64,000 nucleotides of DNA from a candidate division WOR-3 bacterium (GTDB lineage: Bacteria; Hydrothermota; Tepidihabitantia; SM23-42): positions 124,001 through 188,000 of the forward strand of contig JAOUFJ010000001.1 of the NCBI GenBank assembly GCA_029858255.1, read 5' to 3'. Under the pieces are notes generated by a model. It made no database searches, was not told where the DNA came from, and saw only the letters and a program-made list of their open reading frames with translations. Shown in pieces: positions 10,239 to 18,807 of this stretch; the stretch's first letter is position 1; each line of letters opens with the position of its first letter. The translations under genes and the position numbers were made by a program.

Positions 10239-11336
10239 TTAGATCGTGTTCTTCGCGATAATTTCTTTGTCCTCATCCGGCGTGCTACATATTACATTGA
10301 GCATTTGCGCATCGCGGAAATAGCGTTCGGCTGGATAATCTTTCATATAACCATAACCGCCATATACTTGTATCGCGTTCGTTGTTACGGCGGTCGCAGA
10401 CCGTCCTGCCAGGAGCTTGGCAATGGCCGCAGCAGTAGCATATTCTTCACCGCGGTCGACGCGCAGAGCTGCTTCGTACACGAGATGGCGTGCCGCTTCT
10501 ATACTTACCATCATGTCGGCGATTAGCTCACGAACCATGCCGAAGCTGACTATAGGCTGGCCGAATTGTACGCGTTCCTTTGCGTATTTTATCGCGGCCT
10601 CGGCAGCACCTTGTGCTATGCCAAGGGAGATGGCCGCCAGCAAGATGCGGGCATAGGAATTCATGTTGTCAATTATCATCTGTCCCTGGTTTTCTTCTCC
10701 AATGATGTTCGCTTGGAGAGGTTGTACTTTCTCGAATGAGTATTCGCCAATTCCCGCGGATCTTAACCCGACCGTTTTGCTCGTCTTGGTGAATTTGCGG
10801 CCGTGAGTGTCGGTATCAATAACATAGAGATTCAACCCATTCGGCCCGGTTAAGGGTACTGCCGCGACAATGGGACCGTTTGCTGCAGCATTGAGGACGA
10901 AGGGATTTTTTCCATCCAAACATGGTCCGTTCAATGATCCACCGTGTTCCAGCTCTGCTGTTTTTAGCAGTGCATAACCGCCGATAGTCTCTCCACTTGC
11001 AGCTTTTGGTAGATATCTCTTTTTCATTTCCTCACTGCCGAATTTCAGGATCGGGTAGGCGAAGAATGCATTGTGGACTGCGATGACAAATGCAGTTGAT
11101 GCACATACTTTGCTGATTTCTTCCAGCACTACAGTGAAGCCGATCGTGTCAAGAGCGGCTCCTCCATGGCTTTCGGGAATGATCGCACCGACAATGCCCA
11201 TTTCGGCAAGCCTCTTGATATTGTCTGTGGGCAAACTACACGATTTCTCGATCTCGTCGACCTTTTCAGCAAGTACCTGCTGGGCGAATTTCTTTAACTC
11301 GTTCTGCAATAAAGTGCATTCCTGGCTTAGCTTCAT
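10239..11336 (-). CDS. Acyl-CoA dehydrogenase-like protein without the usual catalytic signature
   Basis: A 365-residue protein with the acyl-CoA dehydrogenase layout: helical N-domain (~1-115), beta middle domain (~115-215) and C-terminal four-helix domain (~220-365, with RVQFGQPIVSFGMV and QVYGGYGYMKDYPAERYFRD). Two key motifs are lost. The FAD/substrate loop usually reading A-x-T-E-P-x-A-G-S-D is GYALLKTAELEHGGSL. The segment after the final RDAQ helix, normally I-Y-E-G-T-x-x-x-x-R with the base Glu, reads MLNVICSTPDEDKEI. It has a good ribosome binding site (AAAGGAG) and lies 72 nt downstream of a complete paralogue. A non-catalytic partner subunit of a hetero-oligomer is likely; a relict gene is the alternative. 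Confidence 0.82.
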   Translation of the reverse strand: MKLSQECTLLQNELKKFAQQVLAEKVDEIEKSCSLPTDNIKRLAEMGIVGAIIPESHGGAALDTIGFTVVLEEISKVCASTAFVIAVHNAFFAYPILKFGSEEMKKRYLPKAASGETIGGYALLKTAELEHGGSLNGPCLDGKNPFVLNAAANGPIVAAVPLTGPNGLNLYVIDTDTHGRKFTKTSKTVGLRSAGIGEYSFEKVQPLQANIIGEENQGQMIIDNMNSYARILLAAISLGIAQGAAEAAIKYAKERVQFGQPIVSFGMVRELIADMMVSIEAARHLVYEAALRVDRGEEYATAAAIAKLLAGRSATAVTTNAIQVYGGYGYMKDYPAERYFRDAQMLNVICSTPDEDKEIIAKNTI

Positions 11337-11408
11337 TTGGCTCCTTTCCTCGCAATTTGCACAGAGAGGGTCGAAAGAAGGCTTGTTAAAAAAACATTTT
11401 TCGCCATC

Positions 11409-12566
11409 TTAAACCTTTCCTGCCCTCTTCTTGGTTCCCATCTCCCTTGCGAGTTCAATTGCGATCTGAGCACGTTGTATCTGGTTTGTTCCTTCGTAGA
11501 TCTGGGTGATCTTTGCATCGCGGAGCATCTTTTCAACTCTGTATTCGGTGAGTAGACCATGAGGCCCAAGCAGTTCTATTGCTTGGTTTGTGATCTTGAC
11601 TGCAATATCTGCCGGATATAATTTTGCGAACGAGGCTTCCTTGGTGAAATTCTTGCCTCCGGCGTCGATCATACGCGCGGTTGCATATATAAGGGCACGT
11701 GCCGCTTCCACTTCAGTCGCCATGTCTGCGATAACCCTCTGGATGTACTGATTATTCAATAGATTCTTCTGGTGTAGGAACTCTAATGCTACTTCATAGG
11801 CACCCTGAGCAATCCCGAGGGCGATGGCACCAACACCCGGCCTCGCGCGGTCGAAATTACGCATGGTATAGATGAATCCCATGCCCTCTTTCCCCAGCAG
11901 ATTTTCTGCAGGTATGCAGCAATCCTCAAAAACGAGCTCGGTGGTCGTCGAAGCGCGTATGCCCAATTTGTTCTCTTCTTTGCCAAAAGAAAAGCCCGGG
12001 GTATTCTTCTCGACAATGAAGGCCGATATGCCCCTGGCTCCCCTCGATTTGTCGGTCGACGCCAATATTACATACACATCAGAAAGGCTGCCGCTCGAGA
12101 TGAACTGTTTAACGCCGTTCAGAATGTAATGACCGTTCTCCTTACGTGCGGTCGTCTGCACGTTAGCAACGTCACTTCCTGCTTGTGCTTCCGTGAGACC
12201 GAATGCACAGAGCAATTCGCCAACCGCGATTTTGGGCAGATACTTCTTCTTCTGCTCCTCGCTTGCGAAAAGAACTATCGGGCCGGACCCAAGTGCGTTA
12301 ACCGCGTAGGCCGTTGCCACGCCAGCACATATCCTGGAAACTTCCTCGCATGCGATACACATGTCCATGATTTTCGCACCTGTACCGCCGTACTCAGTGG
12401 GTATGAAGATCTTCAGCAACCCTCGCCTGCCCATTTCTTTCACGATTTCCATTGGGAATTCAGCTTTCTCGTCGAATTCGCAATGGACGGGTTCTACAAG
12501 ATTTTCTGCGACGGCGCGTGCCTTTTCCTTGAGTGTTTTTTCCTCATCACTTAAGAAATAATCCAT
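11409..12566 (-). CDS. Acyl-CoA dehydrogenase, catalytic type
   Basis: A 385-residue FAD enzyme that introduces the 2,3 double bond into acyl-CoA and passes electrons to ETF. Complete signatures are visible: AFGLTEAQAGSDVANVQTTA in the middle domain and RDAKITQIYEGTNQIQR at the end, with the catalytic Glu near residue 358. The start ATG at 12566 has a G-rich GGGGGTGG upstream. A possible promoter lies at 12743-12715. It is the upstream member of a two-gene minus-strand unit with the degenerate paralogue. No ETF genes or thiolase are in the window, so the chain length and pathway (fatty acid or amino acid breakdown) cannot be assigned. Confidence 0.93.
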   Translation of the reverse strand: MDYFLSDEEKTLKEKARAVAENLVEPVHCEFDEKAEFPMEIVKEMGRRGLLKIFIPTEYGGTGAKIMDMCIACEEVSRICAGVATAYAVNALGSGPIVLFASEEQKKKYLPKIAVGELLCAFGLTEAQAGSDVANVQTTARKENGHYILNGVKQFISSGSLSDVYVILASTDKSRGARGISAFIVEKNTPGFSFGKEENKLGIRASTTTELVFEDCCIPAENLLGKEGMGFIYTMRNFDRARPGVGAIALGIAQGAYEVALEFLHQKNLLNNQYIQRVIADMATEVEAARALIYATARMIDAGGKNFTKEASFAKLYPADIAVKITNQAIELLGPHGLLTEYRVEKMLRDAKITQIYEGTNQIQRAQIAIELAREMGTKKRAGKV

Positions 12567-13115
12567 CGAACCACCCCCTTGAACGGATAGTCTATCGTTG
12601 AACGGTTACGATGCCCGTATCGTTAATCGTTTTACGGTTGTCGTTCTGTGCCAGAAGATTCAACCTTTTGATCACAACAATTTCGTAACTCCTGGTCATG
12701 CAACGATGATAACCAGTTTAACCTCCTTTTTAGGTCCTGTCAAGGGAAACTGAAAGACTGGTTGTGGTTGTTTGTTGCTGCCTGTATTGTTTGGTTCGTT
12801 AATCTCGCTTATTCCGTTAATTTCGTTAGTTCCGTTGGAACGGCATTTCGAAATGATTTCGTAGCCGTATTTCTTCCCGTTGTATGATGCCAGAGCTCAA
12901 TCATACTGCGTTGGTCGGTTGCGAAATGCGATACGTTTTCGAAGGACGGTTTCGATGATCGACACCGTTGTCCGTTTCGCCTTTCGAAACCGTCAACCGA
13001 ATGACGATTCGTCGCAAGGTTTGGTTTTTTGTTACAAACCGTTCAACCAACAACCAAAGACCATACGCGCTGCTAAGACCAGTAACCAAAAACCAGTATT
13101 CAAGTCATACAGCTA
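12567..13115. repeat. Gene-free repeat-rich spacer right of the acyl-CoA dehydrogenase pair
   Basis: About 550 bases without a supportable gene. The spacer holds GGTTACGATGCCCGTA (12604-12619, exact copy at 2754), a TTTGTTG..GCTGCC..GTATTGT block near 12768 (like 10087), a block at 12908-12954 with GCGTTGGTCGGTTGCG (also near 35130) and GATACGTTTTCGAAGGA (also at 10211), and 13012-13094 (like 10112-10195). Parts such as GGTTTTTTGTTAC/AACCAACAACC could form hairpins. A minus-strand ATG near 12698 opens a ~35-codon frame preceded by AAGGAGGT, but it runs through repeat DNA and I do not call it. Confidence 0.55.
12715..12743 (-). promoter_or_regulatory. Possible promoter for the acyl-CoA dehydrogenase pair
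   Basis: Minus-strand TTGACA (12743-12738), 17-nt spacer, TAAACT (12720-12715). It is the only good -35/-10 pair I see upstream of 12566 and would leave a leader of about 140 nt. Confidence 0.4.
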
Positions 13116-13143
13116 TTGACAACCTGGGTGATATGATTATCAT
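13116..13143 (+). promoter_or_regulatory. Promoter of the module 1 operon, probably leaderless
   Basis: TTGACA (13116-13121), 16-nt spacer, TATCAT (13138-13143). The first ATG of the operon is at 13149, where transcription should start. No Shine-Dalgarno lies before it, whereas the first genes of modules 2-4 have strong AGGAGG sites. Confidence 0.6.
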
Positions 13144-13148
13144 TACCA

Positions 13149-14228
13149 ATGCTTTTAATCTTATTGGTTCTCACGAACCAGGTTGAATTAAAAGCGTTCG
13201 ACACACCAAACGATGATGGTTCTAGTATTACGCTGAATTGGCAAGCAGATACTTTATTCAATAGTTATTTCATCTTCAAGTCCCTGAACCCCGATGGCGA
13301 TTTTGAAAAAGTCTGTGAGATTACTGACCGTACGACATACGTTGACACCAATGTAGCCGGCGGGCAGGAATACTATTACCAGATTGAAGCGTACGGCATG
13401 GACCTTACGGAATCATCGAGGGTCGTAGGGCCGGTTAAAGCAATTCCGCACATATTCAACACCGCTCGGATCAATATTGCGGTGTTTATTGTTATTCTGT
13501 TTTTTGCAGTGATATATTACATTACACGAGCACGCCGTGGCGAGAAGTTATTTATAAGGAAGATTCCCGGCATAGCCGCCATCGAAGAAGCGATCGGTCG
13601 CGCCACGGAAATGGGAAAACCTGTGCTCTATGTTCCGGGCATCATGGATATTGATGAACCGGAGACAATTGCGTCGATGAGCATTCTTGGCCGTGTGGCT
13701 GAAAAGACCGCCGAGTACGGTACGCCGCTCTATGTACCAACCAGCAAAGCGATGGTGATGAGCATGGCTCAGCAGGTGGTAAAGGAGGCGGCGATACGTG
13801 CCGGCAGACCGGATTGGTTCAATATTGATAATGTCCGTTATTTGACCGATGACCAGTTTGGCTATGTATCTGCCGTGGATGGTATAATGGTAAGAGAAAA
13901 ACCGGCGACGAATTTTTATCTCGGGAAATTCTATGCGGAATCACTCATTCTTGCCGAAACAGGATTTTCGACTGGAGCGATACAGATCGCGGGCACCGCT
14001 TTGCCTGATCAGCTGCCTTTTTTCGTCGCGGCATGTGACTACACGCTCATTGGAGAAGAATTGTATGCGGCGAGTGCCTATCTGTCGCAGGAACCGGTCC
14101 AGTTGGGATCTCTCAAAGGGCAGGATATTGGCAAACTGATCTTCATCATCGTGATCGTATTAGGTGTTCTTGATCGACTTGTAGGGCTTGATATTTTATA
14201 CAATCTATTCAGCACGGTGCAACAATGA
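13149..14228 (+). CDS. Module 1 protein A: FN3 domain plus membrane-anchored core
   Basis: A 359-residue protein, first gene of a nine-gene operon. In order: a short hydrophobic leader (MLLILLVLTNQVELKA), one fibronectin-III-like domain outside the membrane (~20-100, ending EYYYQIEAYGMDL), a membrane helix (~113-135), a basic stop-transfer patch (RARRGEKLFIRK), a cytosolic core (~140-330) and a C-terminal hydrophobic helix. The core opens with EEAIGRATEMGKPVLYVPGI and ends with QIAGTALPDQLPFFVAACDY and [14 protein letters not shown], the most conserved part among the copies. I recall similar proteins being labelled DUF6754 but cannot verify that. The function is unknown. The stop overlaps gene B (ATGA). 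Confidence 0.85.
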   Translation: MLLILLVLTNQVELKAFDTPNDDGSSITLNWQADTLFNSYFIFKSLNPDGDFEKVCEITDRTTYVDTNVAGGQEYYYQIEAYGMDLTESSRVVGPVKAIPHIFNTARINIAVFIVILFFAVIYYITRARRGEKLFIRKIPGIAAIEEAIGRATEMGKPVLYVPGIMDIDEPETIASMSILGRVAEKTAEYGTPLYVPTSKAMVMSMAQQVVKEAAIRAGRPDWFNIDNVRYLTDDQFGYVSAVDGIMVREKPATNFYLGKFYAESLILAETGFSTGAIQIAGTALPDQLPFFVAACDYTLIGEELYAASAYLSQEPVQLGSLKGQDIGKLIFIIVIVLGVLDRLVGLDILYNLFSTVQQ

Positions 14229-14848
14229 AGCAGACGATACCACTGATCATTGTCTTTGGATTCGGGTTTTTTGTTATCATAGCGTTTTTCATACCGCTGA
14301 GTGCATTTCAGGACGCTTCCCAGACCTTTGAAACGTGGTATACCGGCGTAATTGCATTCTTTGTTTTCATCGGTATTTTCAACATCGTAAAAGTGAATGC
14401 GAGCAAGATACAGCGAAGATTGAGCGACTGGCAATACAGCATCATACTACTCATTTTCCTGGCGTTGATGATGGCCGCGGGTTTCATCGGTGGGCCTAAC
14501 GGGGGAGTCTTCAACTACCTATTCGAGCATATGCAGATTCCGCTGGGGGCAACAATGTTTTCTCTTCTTGCTTTTTTTGTCGCCTCGGCAGCTTTCCGCG
14601 CATTCCGGGCACGGACACCTGAGGCTACATTGCTGTTGATAGCGGCAGTGATCGTGATGATTGGTCGCGTACCTATCGGTTACTATATCTGGCGAGGATT
14701 TCCGGATGTGGTTGAATGGATGATGAATGTACCGAATACCGCGGCGAAACGAGGAATACTCTTCGGCGCGGACCTGGGATTGATATCGATGGCGCTGAGA
14801 GTATTGCTTGGTATCGAACGCAGTTACATGGGTGGGGGTCGTGAGTAA
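14225..14848 (+). CDS. Module 1 protein B: six-segment membrane protein
   Basis: A 207-residue integral membrane protein with about six hydrophobic segments (near 5-23, 40-57, 70-90, 103-125, 138-158, 180-200). A basic loop, KVNASKIQRRLSDWQYS, follows the second. Features shared by all B copies are IPLGATMFSLLAFFVASAAF, the FRAFRAR motif, the helix ending ALRVLLGIERSYMGGG, and a short charged tail. It resembles no characterised transporter that I can name. Start coupling to gene A suggests the two are made in fixed ratio. Confidence 0.82.
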   Translation: MKQTIPLIIVFGFGFFVIIAFFIPLSAFQDASQTFETWYTGVIAFFVFIGIFNIVKVNASKIQRRLSDWQYSIILLIFLALMMAAGFIGGPNGGVFNYLFEHMQIPLGATMFSLLAFFVASAAFRAFRARTPEATLLLIAAVIVMIGRVPIGYYIWRGFPDVVEWMMNVPNTAAKRGILFGADLGLISMALRVLLGIERSYMGGGRE

Positions 14849-14883
14849 AGATAGTCAAGGGTATCGAAACCTCAGGATACAAT

Positions 14884-15705
14884 ATGAAATTTCTTGAGCG
14901 ATTAGAGAATCTGGACCGGCGTATTCTCTTCTTGTTAGTCGGGTTGGCCGTGATCATACCATTGATCTTCCCGCTTGGATTGCCGGTTGATATTACGAGA
15001 CCGGTGAAAAGTGTTTTTGACCGGGTCGAAGAATTGCCGGAAGGAGCGATCGTCGTCGTGTCTTGCGATTATGATCCGGGCAGCGAGGCCGAGTTAACGC
15101 CTGCCACCGCGGCGTTTGTAGAGCATTGTTTTCGGCGAAATTTGCGCGTCTATATGATGGGTTTGTGGCCAGCCGGTCCCGAACTCGGTAATCTGTCCCT
15201 GGAGAGTATCGCACCCCGGTACGGAAAGGAATACGGGGTGGACTATATCAATATCGGCTATCGTCCGGGGGGTCCGGTGATGTTGGTAAGCCTGGGCCGA
15301 AACGTTGCAGATTTGGTTAGAGCGGACTACGCAGGTGTTCCGATCGATTCCTTCCCGCTTGGGCGTGCGCTTAAGTCTGCACGCGATATCGATCTCGTCA
15401 TGACCCTTTCGGCGGGCGATCCGGGTGTGCTACACTGGATCATCTACTTCAGTGCACGTTACGGTACGCCGATTGCGACGGCAACGACTGCGATCATGGC
15501 GCCACAGCAGTATCCCTATCTCAGTTCTGGCCAACTAGTTGGGCTGTTGGGTGGATTGAAGGGTGCTGCCGAGTATGAAACTCTCATCGAGATGAAAGCT
15601 CGAGCGGTAGCAGGAATGGATTCGCAATCGATTGTGCACCTCCTTTTGGTTGTTTTCATCGTGATCGGTAATGTTATCTTGTTGTACCAAAAGAGAAGGA
15701 TATAA
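14884..15705 (+). CDS. Module 1 protein C: bitopic protein with a large soluble domain
   Basis: A 273-residue protein with one N-terminal membrane helix (~14-34, after the ENLDRRILFLL start shared by all copies), a soluble alpha/beta-looking domain (~50-235) and a C-terminal helix (~245-266, HLLLVVFIVIGNVILL). Conserved points are VVSCDYDPGSEAELTP, the YGVDYINIGY stretch, GTPIATATTAIMAPQQYPY and GGLKGAAEYETLIE. With both ends in the membrane, the soluble domain probably faces the periplasm. No catalytic motif is recognised. A 35-nt gap separates it from B, and its stop overlaps the D start by one base. Confidence 0.8.
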   Translation: MKFLERLENLDRRILFLLVGLAVIIPLIFPLGLPVDITRPVKSVFDRVEELPEGAIVVVSCDYDPGSEAELTPATAAFVEHCFRRNLRVYMMGLWPAGPELGNLSLESIAPRYGKEYGVDYINIGYRPGGPVMLVSLGRNVADLVRADYAGVPIDSFPLGRALKSARDIDLVMTLSAGDPGVLHWIIYFSARYGTPIATATTAIMAPQQYPYLSSGQLVGLLGGLKGAAEYETLIEMKARAVAGMDSQSIVHLLLVVFIVIGNVILLYQKRRI

Positions 15706-16322
15706 TGTCGACCGAGATCGGTGTCTGGATTGCCGCGTTGCTTACGCTGGCGATATATTCATTTCTCTACAAAGACAATCCTTTTTACAAGGTTGCTGAG
15801 AATATCTTTGTCGGTGTTTCGGCTGGATATTGGGCGGTTGTGCTGTGGTTCAACTACGCCTGGCCCAATCTTTTCGAACCATTGATCATGCGGGGCAATT
15901 TCATTTATCTCATACCGATCATTGTTGGCCTCATGATGTTTGCGCCGCTGATTCCTAAAGTAAGCTGGCTTATTCGCATTCCATTGACCTTCACCATGGG
16001 CGTGGCCATGGCACTAGTCATATTGCAGCGTATCCAGGGCGAAATCTTCCCTCAACTGCAGGCTACTTTTCTGCCGCTCATTGGAGTGAGCCCCATGCAG
16101 ACAATTTCAAACCTTTTAATAATATTTGGTGTAATATCCACCCTCATTTATTTCTATTTTTCGAAGGCGCACAAAGGTGTTTTGGGTGTGTTTGCGAAGT
16201 TGGGCATATGGTTCATGATGGTTGCATTCGGTGCGTCGTTTGGCTACACGGTAATGGCCCGTATTTCATTGCTGATTGGTCGTGTCTATTTCTTACTCCA
16301 TAACTGGCTGCAGCTGATTTAG
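15705..16322 (+). CDS. Module 1 protein D: polytopic membrane protein
   Basis: A 205-residue membrane protein with about six hydrophobic segments. Motifs common to all D copies are FLYKDNPFYKVAENIFVGV near the N-terminus, PKVSWLIRIPL in the middle, YFYFSKAHKGVLGV, and the C-terminal FGYTVMARISLLIGR. The invariant charged pairs (KDNPFYK, S-K-x-H-K-G) flank membrane segments and may be contact points with the other subunits. The gene overlaps C by one base (TAATG) and is followed after two bases by the DUF4388-like gene. The function is unknown. Confidence 0.82.
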   Translation: MSTEIGVWIAALLTLAIYSFLYKDNPFYKVAENIFVGVSAGYWAVVLWFNYAWPNLFEPLIMRGNFIYLIPIIVGLMMFAPLIPKVSWLIRIPLTFTMGVAMALVILQRIQGEIFPQLQATFLPLIGVSPMQTISNLLIIFGVISTLIYFYFSKAHKGVLGVFAKLGIWFMMVAFGASFGYTVMARISLLIGRVYFLLHNWLQLI

Positions 16323-16324
16323 GT

Positions 16325-17167
16325 ATGACCTTTGAAATCAGTCTCAAAGAGTTCAAACTAACCGACGTTCTTCAATTTCTTTTTTTCACACAGAAAACCG
16401 GAGTGGTGCACGTTAGCGGTGAAACCTCTGGCGAAATATACTTTGCCAACGGGATCGTCGTGCATGCTGCGGAGGAAGCATGCGAGGGTATTGACGCTTT
16501 ATTCAACATGTCCATGGTAACATCAGGGACTGCGACCTTCGAACCTCATGTGAGTGCTCCAAAAAAGACTGTTTCTGAGGATGCAGGGAAATTAGTTGAT
16601 ACGGTGGAAAAAAGACGTGTGGAGCTCCAGACCATAAAGAAGAGCATGCCACCTCTTGAATCTGTCTGGGCGAAGGCCGCGAAGGAACCGGAATCAGCTG
16701 TTGCCTTAAGGAGGACCGACTGGCAGGTTCTGGCCAAGATCGATGGCAAGAGGAAGCTGTCTGGAGTTATTGCAGAATCGAAACTGGGTGGGTATGAGGC
16801 AATGAAGACTGTAGTATGGCTCAAAGATCAGGGGTTGATCTACGAACCCGAGCAGGCAGCGCGCACGATGTCCGTGATGACGAGCTATCTGAATTCCTTT
16901 ATGGCTGATTTCAGCAGGAACGGCTTGATCTGGTTCAAGCGCTGGAGCGCAAACAAGGAAGATAACAAGCGCATAGCGCGCGCAGTGAGCATTGATGAAG
17001 AAACAATGGAAACGAAGGTTGTGGCCGAATTGAATGCCAGCGACATTGACTATTTCATCAAGAGCTTTGAGGAGATTGTCAGTTCGGAAGGTCCGAAGAT
17101 ATATGGTAAGTTGCTTTTCAGGAAGAAGTTCGATGACTTCAAAACGAAGCTCGAGCGCGAGACATAA
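16325..17167 (+). CDS. DUF4388/PATAN-like cytosolic protein
   Basis: A 280-residue soluble protein. The first ~75 residues match the DUF4388 (PATAN) pattern: SLKEFKLTDVLQFLFFTQKT, then GVVHVSGETSGEIYFANGIV and a V-H-A...G-x-x-A-L-F motif. In other bacteria this domain is an adaptor found with response regulators and Roadblock/GTPase systems. A middle part (~120-185) resembles a small winged-helix-like module (WQVLAKIDGKRKLSGVIAES). The C-terminal part (~195-280) is helical and charged. There is no membrane segment, so it probably acts at the cytosolic face of the module 1 complex. Only module 1 has this gene. Confidence 0.75.
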   Translation: MTFEISLKEFKLTDVLQFLFFTQKTGVVHVSGETSGEIYFANGIVVHAAEEACEGIDALFNMSMVTSGTATFEPHVSAPKKTVSEDAGKLVDTVEKRRVELQTIKKSMPPLESVWAKAAKEPESAVALRRTDWQVLAKIDGKRKLSGVIAESKLGGYEAMKTVVWLKDQGLIYEPEQAARTMSVMTSYLNSFMADFSRNGLIWFKRWSANKEDNKRIARAVSIDEETMETKVVAELNASDIDYFIKSFEEIVSSEGPKIYGKLLFRKKFDDFKTKLERET

Positions 17168-17170
17168 CTT

Positions 17171-17809
17171 ATGGATGTTCTTGATAATATGGCCGGCGTA
17201 ATTGGTTATGTTGCAGTGCGAGCCGATGATGGCAAGATCGAAGAGGTCAAGGGATCATCGGCTAATGCTCTATCTGATCTGACAGCGTATTTTTCCTCGG
17301 CCGGCGAGGCGATCAGGAATAACTTCGGGATGGGTGCACTTGATTATATATCGCTTGTGTATGGAAACAACCGCCTCGTGATAATACCCTACAAGGATAA
17401 ATATCTTGGGATCGAGACCGAGCGCGAACATGATCCACAAATACTCGTGAAACAATTGAGCGGGCTTGTGTTCATCAAAAAACCCGCCGTTGAAGTGCCC
17501 AGGGCACTCGATTCTAAGATGCGTCAGATAAATCTACTGATAAAAGAGTTCGGCGGAACTTCTGATAGTAATCACTGGATTGAGTTGTTGAACCAGAGCC
17601 TGGGAGTATTGGGAAGAGATATTGCGCCGTTCATGGGAGTCGTGGAGGGCAGCCTTGTTTTTAAAGAAAACCCGCCGCCGGAAAATGAAGATGATTTCTC
17701 TCAGGCATTGCGTTCGGTTGTTGATTTTCTGGTCAAAAAGGCAGTCGAGGAAATGGGTTCATCACATGCGCGCGCCAGGGTGCAGACCGTGATCGAGCGG
17801 ATGAGGTGA
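17171..17809 (+). CDS. Probable Roadblock/LC7-like protein with C-terminal helical domain
   Basis: A 212-residue soluble protein. Residues ~8-90 have the alternating strand/helix pattern of Roadblock/LC7 (MglB-type) domains: GVIGYVAVRADDGKIEEV, a helix, then ISLVYGNNRLVIIPYKDKYL and HDPQILVKQLSGLVF. The remaining ~110 residues are helical. Roadblock proteins are usually dimeric regulators or scaffolds for small Ras-like GTPases; no such GTPase is encoded here. The assignment is from pattern only and needs a profile search. It is three bases from the previous gene, and its stop (TGA 17807-17809) provides part of the next gene's ribosome binding site. Confidence 0.55.
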   Translation: MDVLDNMAGVIGYVAVRADDGKIEEVKGSSANALSDLTAYFSSAGEAIRNNFGMGALDYISLVYGNNRLVIIPYKDKYLGIETEREHDPQILVKQLSGLVFIKKPAVEVPRALDSKMRQINLLIKEFGGTSDSNHWIELLNQSLGVLGRDIAPFMGVVEGSLVFKENPPPENEDDFSQALRSVVDFLVKKAVEEMGSSHARARVQTVIERMR

Positions 17810-17811
17810 CG

Positions 17812-18393
17812 ATGGACAAGAATACATTGAACAACGCAGTGTCTCAAGGCTTGCCAATGCCTTTTGCGGCTTCGATTTCCGGTGAGACATTCGTTGCTGA
17901 TGCGGCTGTTGTCTATCAGGAACAGATTGCACAGATGGCGATGGTGATTTTCGAAACGATGAATGCACTCGGTGAAGTGAAGATCGAGAAAATCGAGATA
18001 AAAGGGGACAAGAAGGGTATCGTCATGAAGCTCGAAGAAGATGGTATGTTGGGAACGATCATCGAACCTGCTGAAGGTATCACACGTCCAGAAATCTGGA
18101 AACTCTTGCAGGAAATAAGCGCGAAGTCGGTAATGACGCCTGCCGAGAGGCGAGCCGCGCTCGTCGATCCAGGTGTACTCGAGAAAATCAAGGGTATTCT
18201 TGGAGAATATGTCGGTGATTTCACAGAAAGGATCTTTCAGAACCAGTTGAAGAATCAGAACATAAAAATAGACGAATTGCATGCCGAAGATGTTCGCCGT
18301 GTGATCCTTGCTTTGAGCAAGGCAACGAGCATGATTGTTGGCCGTTCAAAGGGTCGTGAGTTATCAAAACGGCTAACTGAGTTGGTGAAGTGA
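17812..18393 (+). CDS. Second soluble regulator-like protein of the module 1 operon
   Basis: A 193-residue soluble protein. Its first ~95 residues (YQEQIAQMAMVIFETMNAL, then VKIEKIEIKGDKKGIVMKLE and DGMLGTIIEP) could be another Roadblock-like domain, less clear than in the previous gene. The C-terminal ~90 residues are helical, with a basic end (SKGRELSKRLTELVK). The start is ATG 17812, since GAGGTGA ends four bases before it; an in-frame GTG at 17806 is less likely. I see no enzyme motif. A cytosolic partner of the DUF4388-like and Roadblock-like proteins is the simplest reading. Confidence 0.5.
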   Translation: MDKNTLNNAVSQGLPMPFAASISGETFVADAAVVYQEQIAQMAMVIFETMNALGEVKIEKIEIKGDKKGIVMKLEEDGMLGTIIEPAEGITRPEIWKLLQEISAKSVMTPAERRAALVDPGVLEKIKGILGEYVGDFTERIFQNQLKNQNIKIDELHAEDVRRVILALSKATSMIVGRSKGRELSKRLTELVK

Positions 18394-18434
18394 TTGGAGT
18401 TTGGTATGGTAATACTTCAATTAAAGGAGGTTAG

Positions 18435-18803
18435 ATGTCGACACTCCTCGTGACCGCGCCGTTTGGCATAGAACCAGCACGCTATCAAATGCTTGCGGTG
18501 ATCCCGAATTACCTGCTCATTTTGGGTGCGGTTGTCCTTTGGTTCGCTTTTGTGTTGCTGGGTATAATCGCGCGCCGCTACGAAATTGTGCTCGGAGAAA
18601 GAACCGACTGGCAGTTCATGATCGGCGCGCCGACAGGGATACTCGCTTTTGCGATCCTCCAGTTTATCTACTGCGGAATCGGCGGGAACATTATGTTGCC
18701 CAAAGGTGGGATTAACTACGGTGCATATCTGTTATTTTTGGTTTCCGGCAGTCTGTCATTATTCGCCAATTACAGATTTTACTGCGTGACGAAAGGGAGG
18801 TAG
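18435..18803 (+). CDS. Small membrane protein, three or four segments
   Basis: A 122-residue hydrophobic protein with segments near 22-45, 58-78 and 88-112. Between the first two is a charged loop (IARRYEIVLGERTDWQFMIG) whose D-W-Q resembles the R-x-x-W-Q-(Y/F)-S loop of the B proteins. It has a strong AAAGGAGG ribosome binding site. It is five bases before the next small membrane gene. I do not recognise the family; it is probably an accessory membrane subunit of the module 1 operon. Confidence 0.65.
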   Translation: MSTLLVTAPFGIEPARYQMLAVIPNYLLILGAVVLWFAFVLLGIIARRYEIVLGERTDWQFMIGAPTGILAFAILQFIYCGIGGNIMLPKGGINYGAYLLFLVSGSLSLFANYRFYCVTKGR

Positions 18804-18807
18804 GGTC

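Noticed and set aside
12590-12700. A 35-codon minus-strand ORF preceded by AAGGAGGT
   Set aside because: It runs through dispersed repeat sequence and has no conserved composition; chance is more likely.
10112-13094. Repeats flanking the acyl-CoA dehydrogenases as the ends of an insertion sequence or integron
   Set aside because: They are direct, imperfect and lie in different order on the two sides; no transposase or integrase is present.
13149-16322. Module A-D as a secretion, flagellar or ABC transport apparatus
   Set aside because: No ATPase, secretin, channel or substrate-binding motif is present in any of the five copies.
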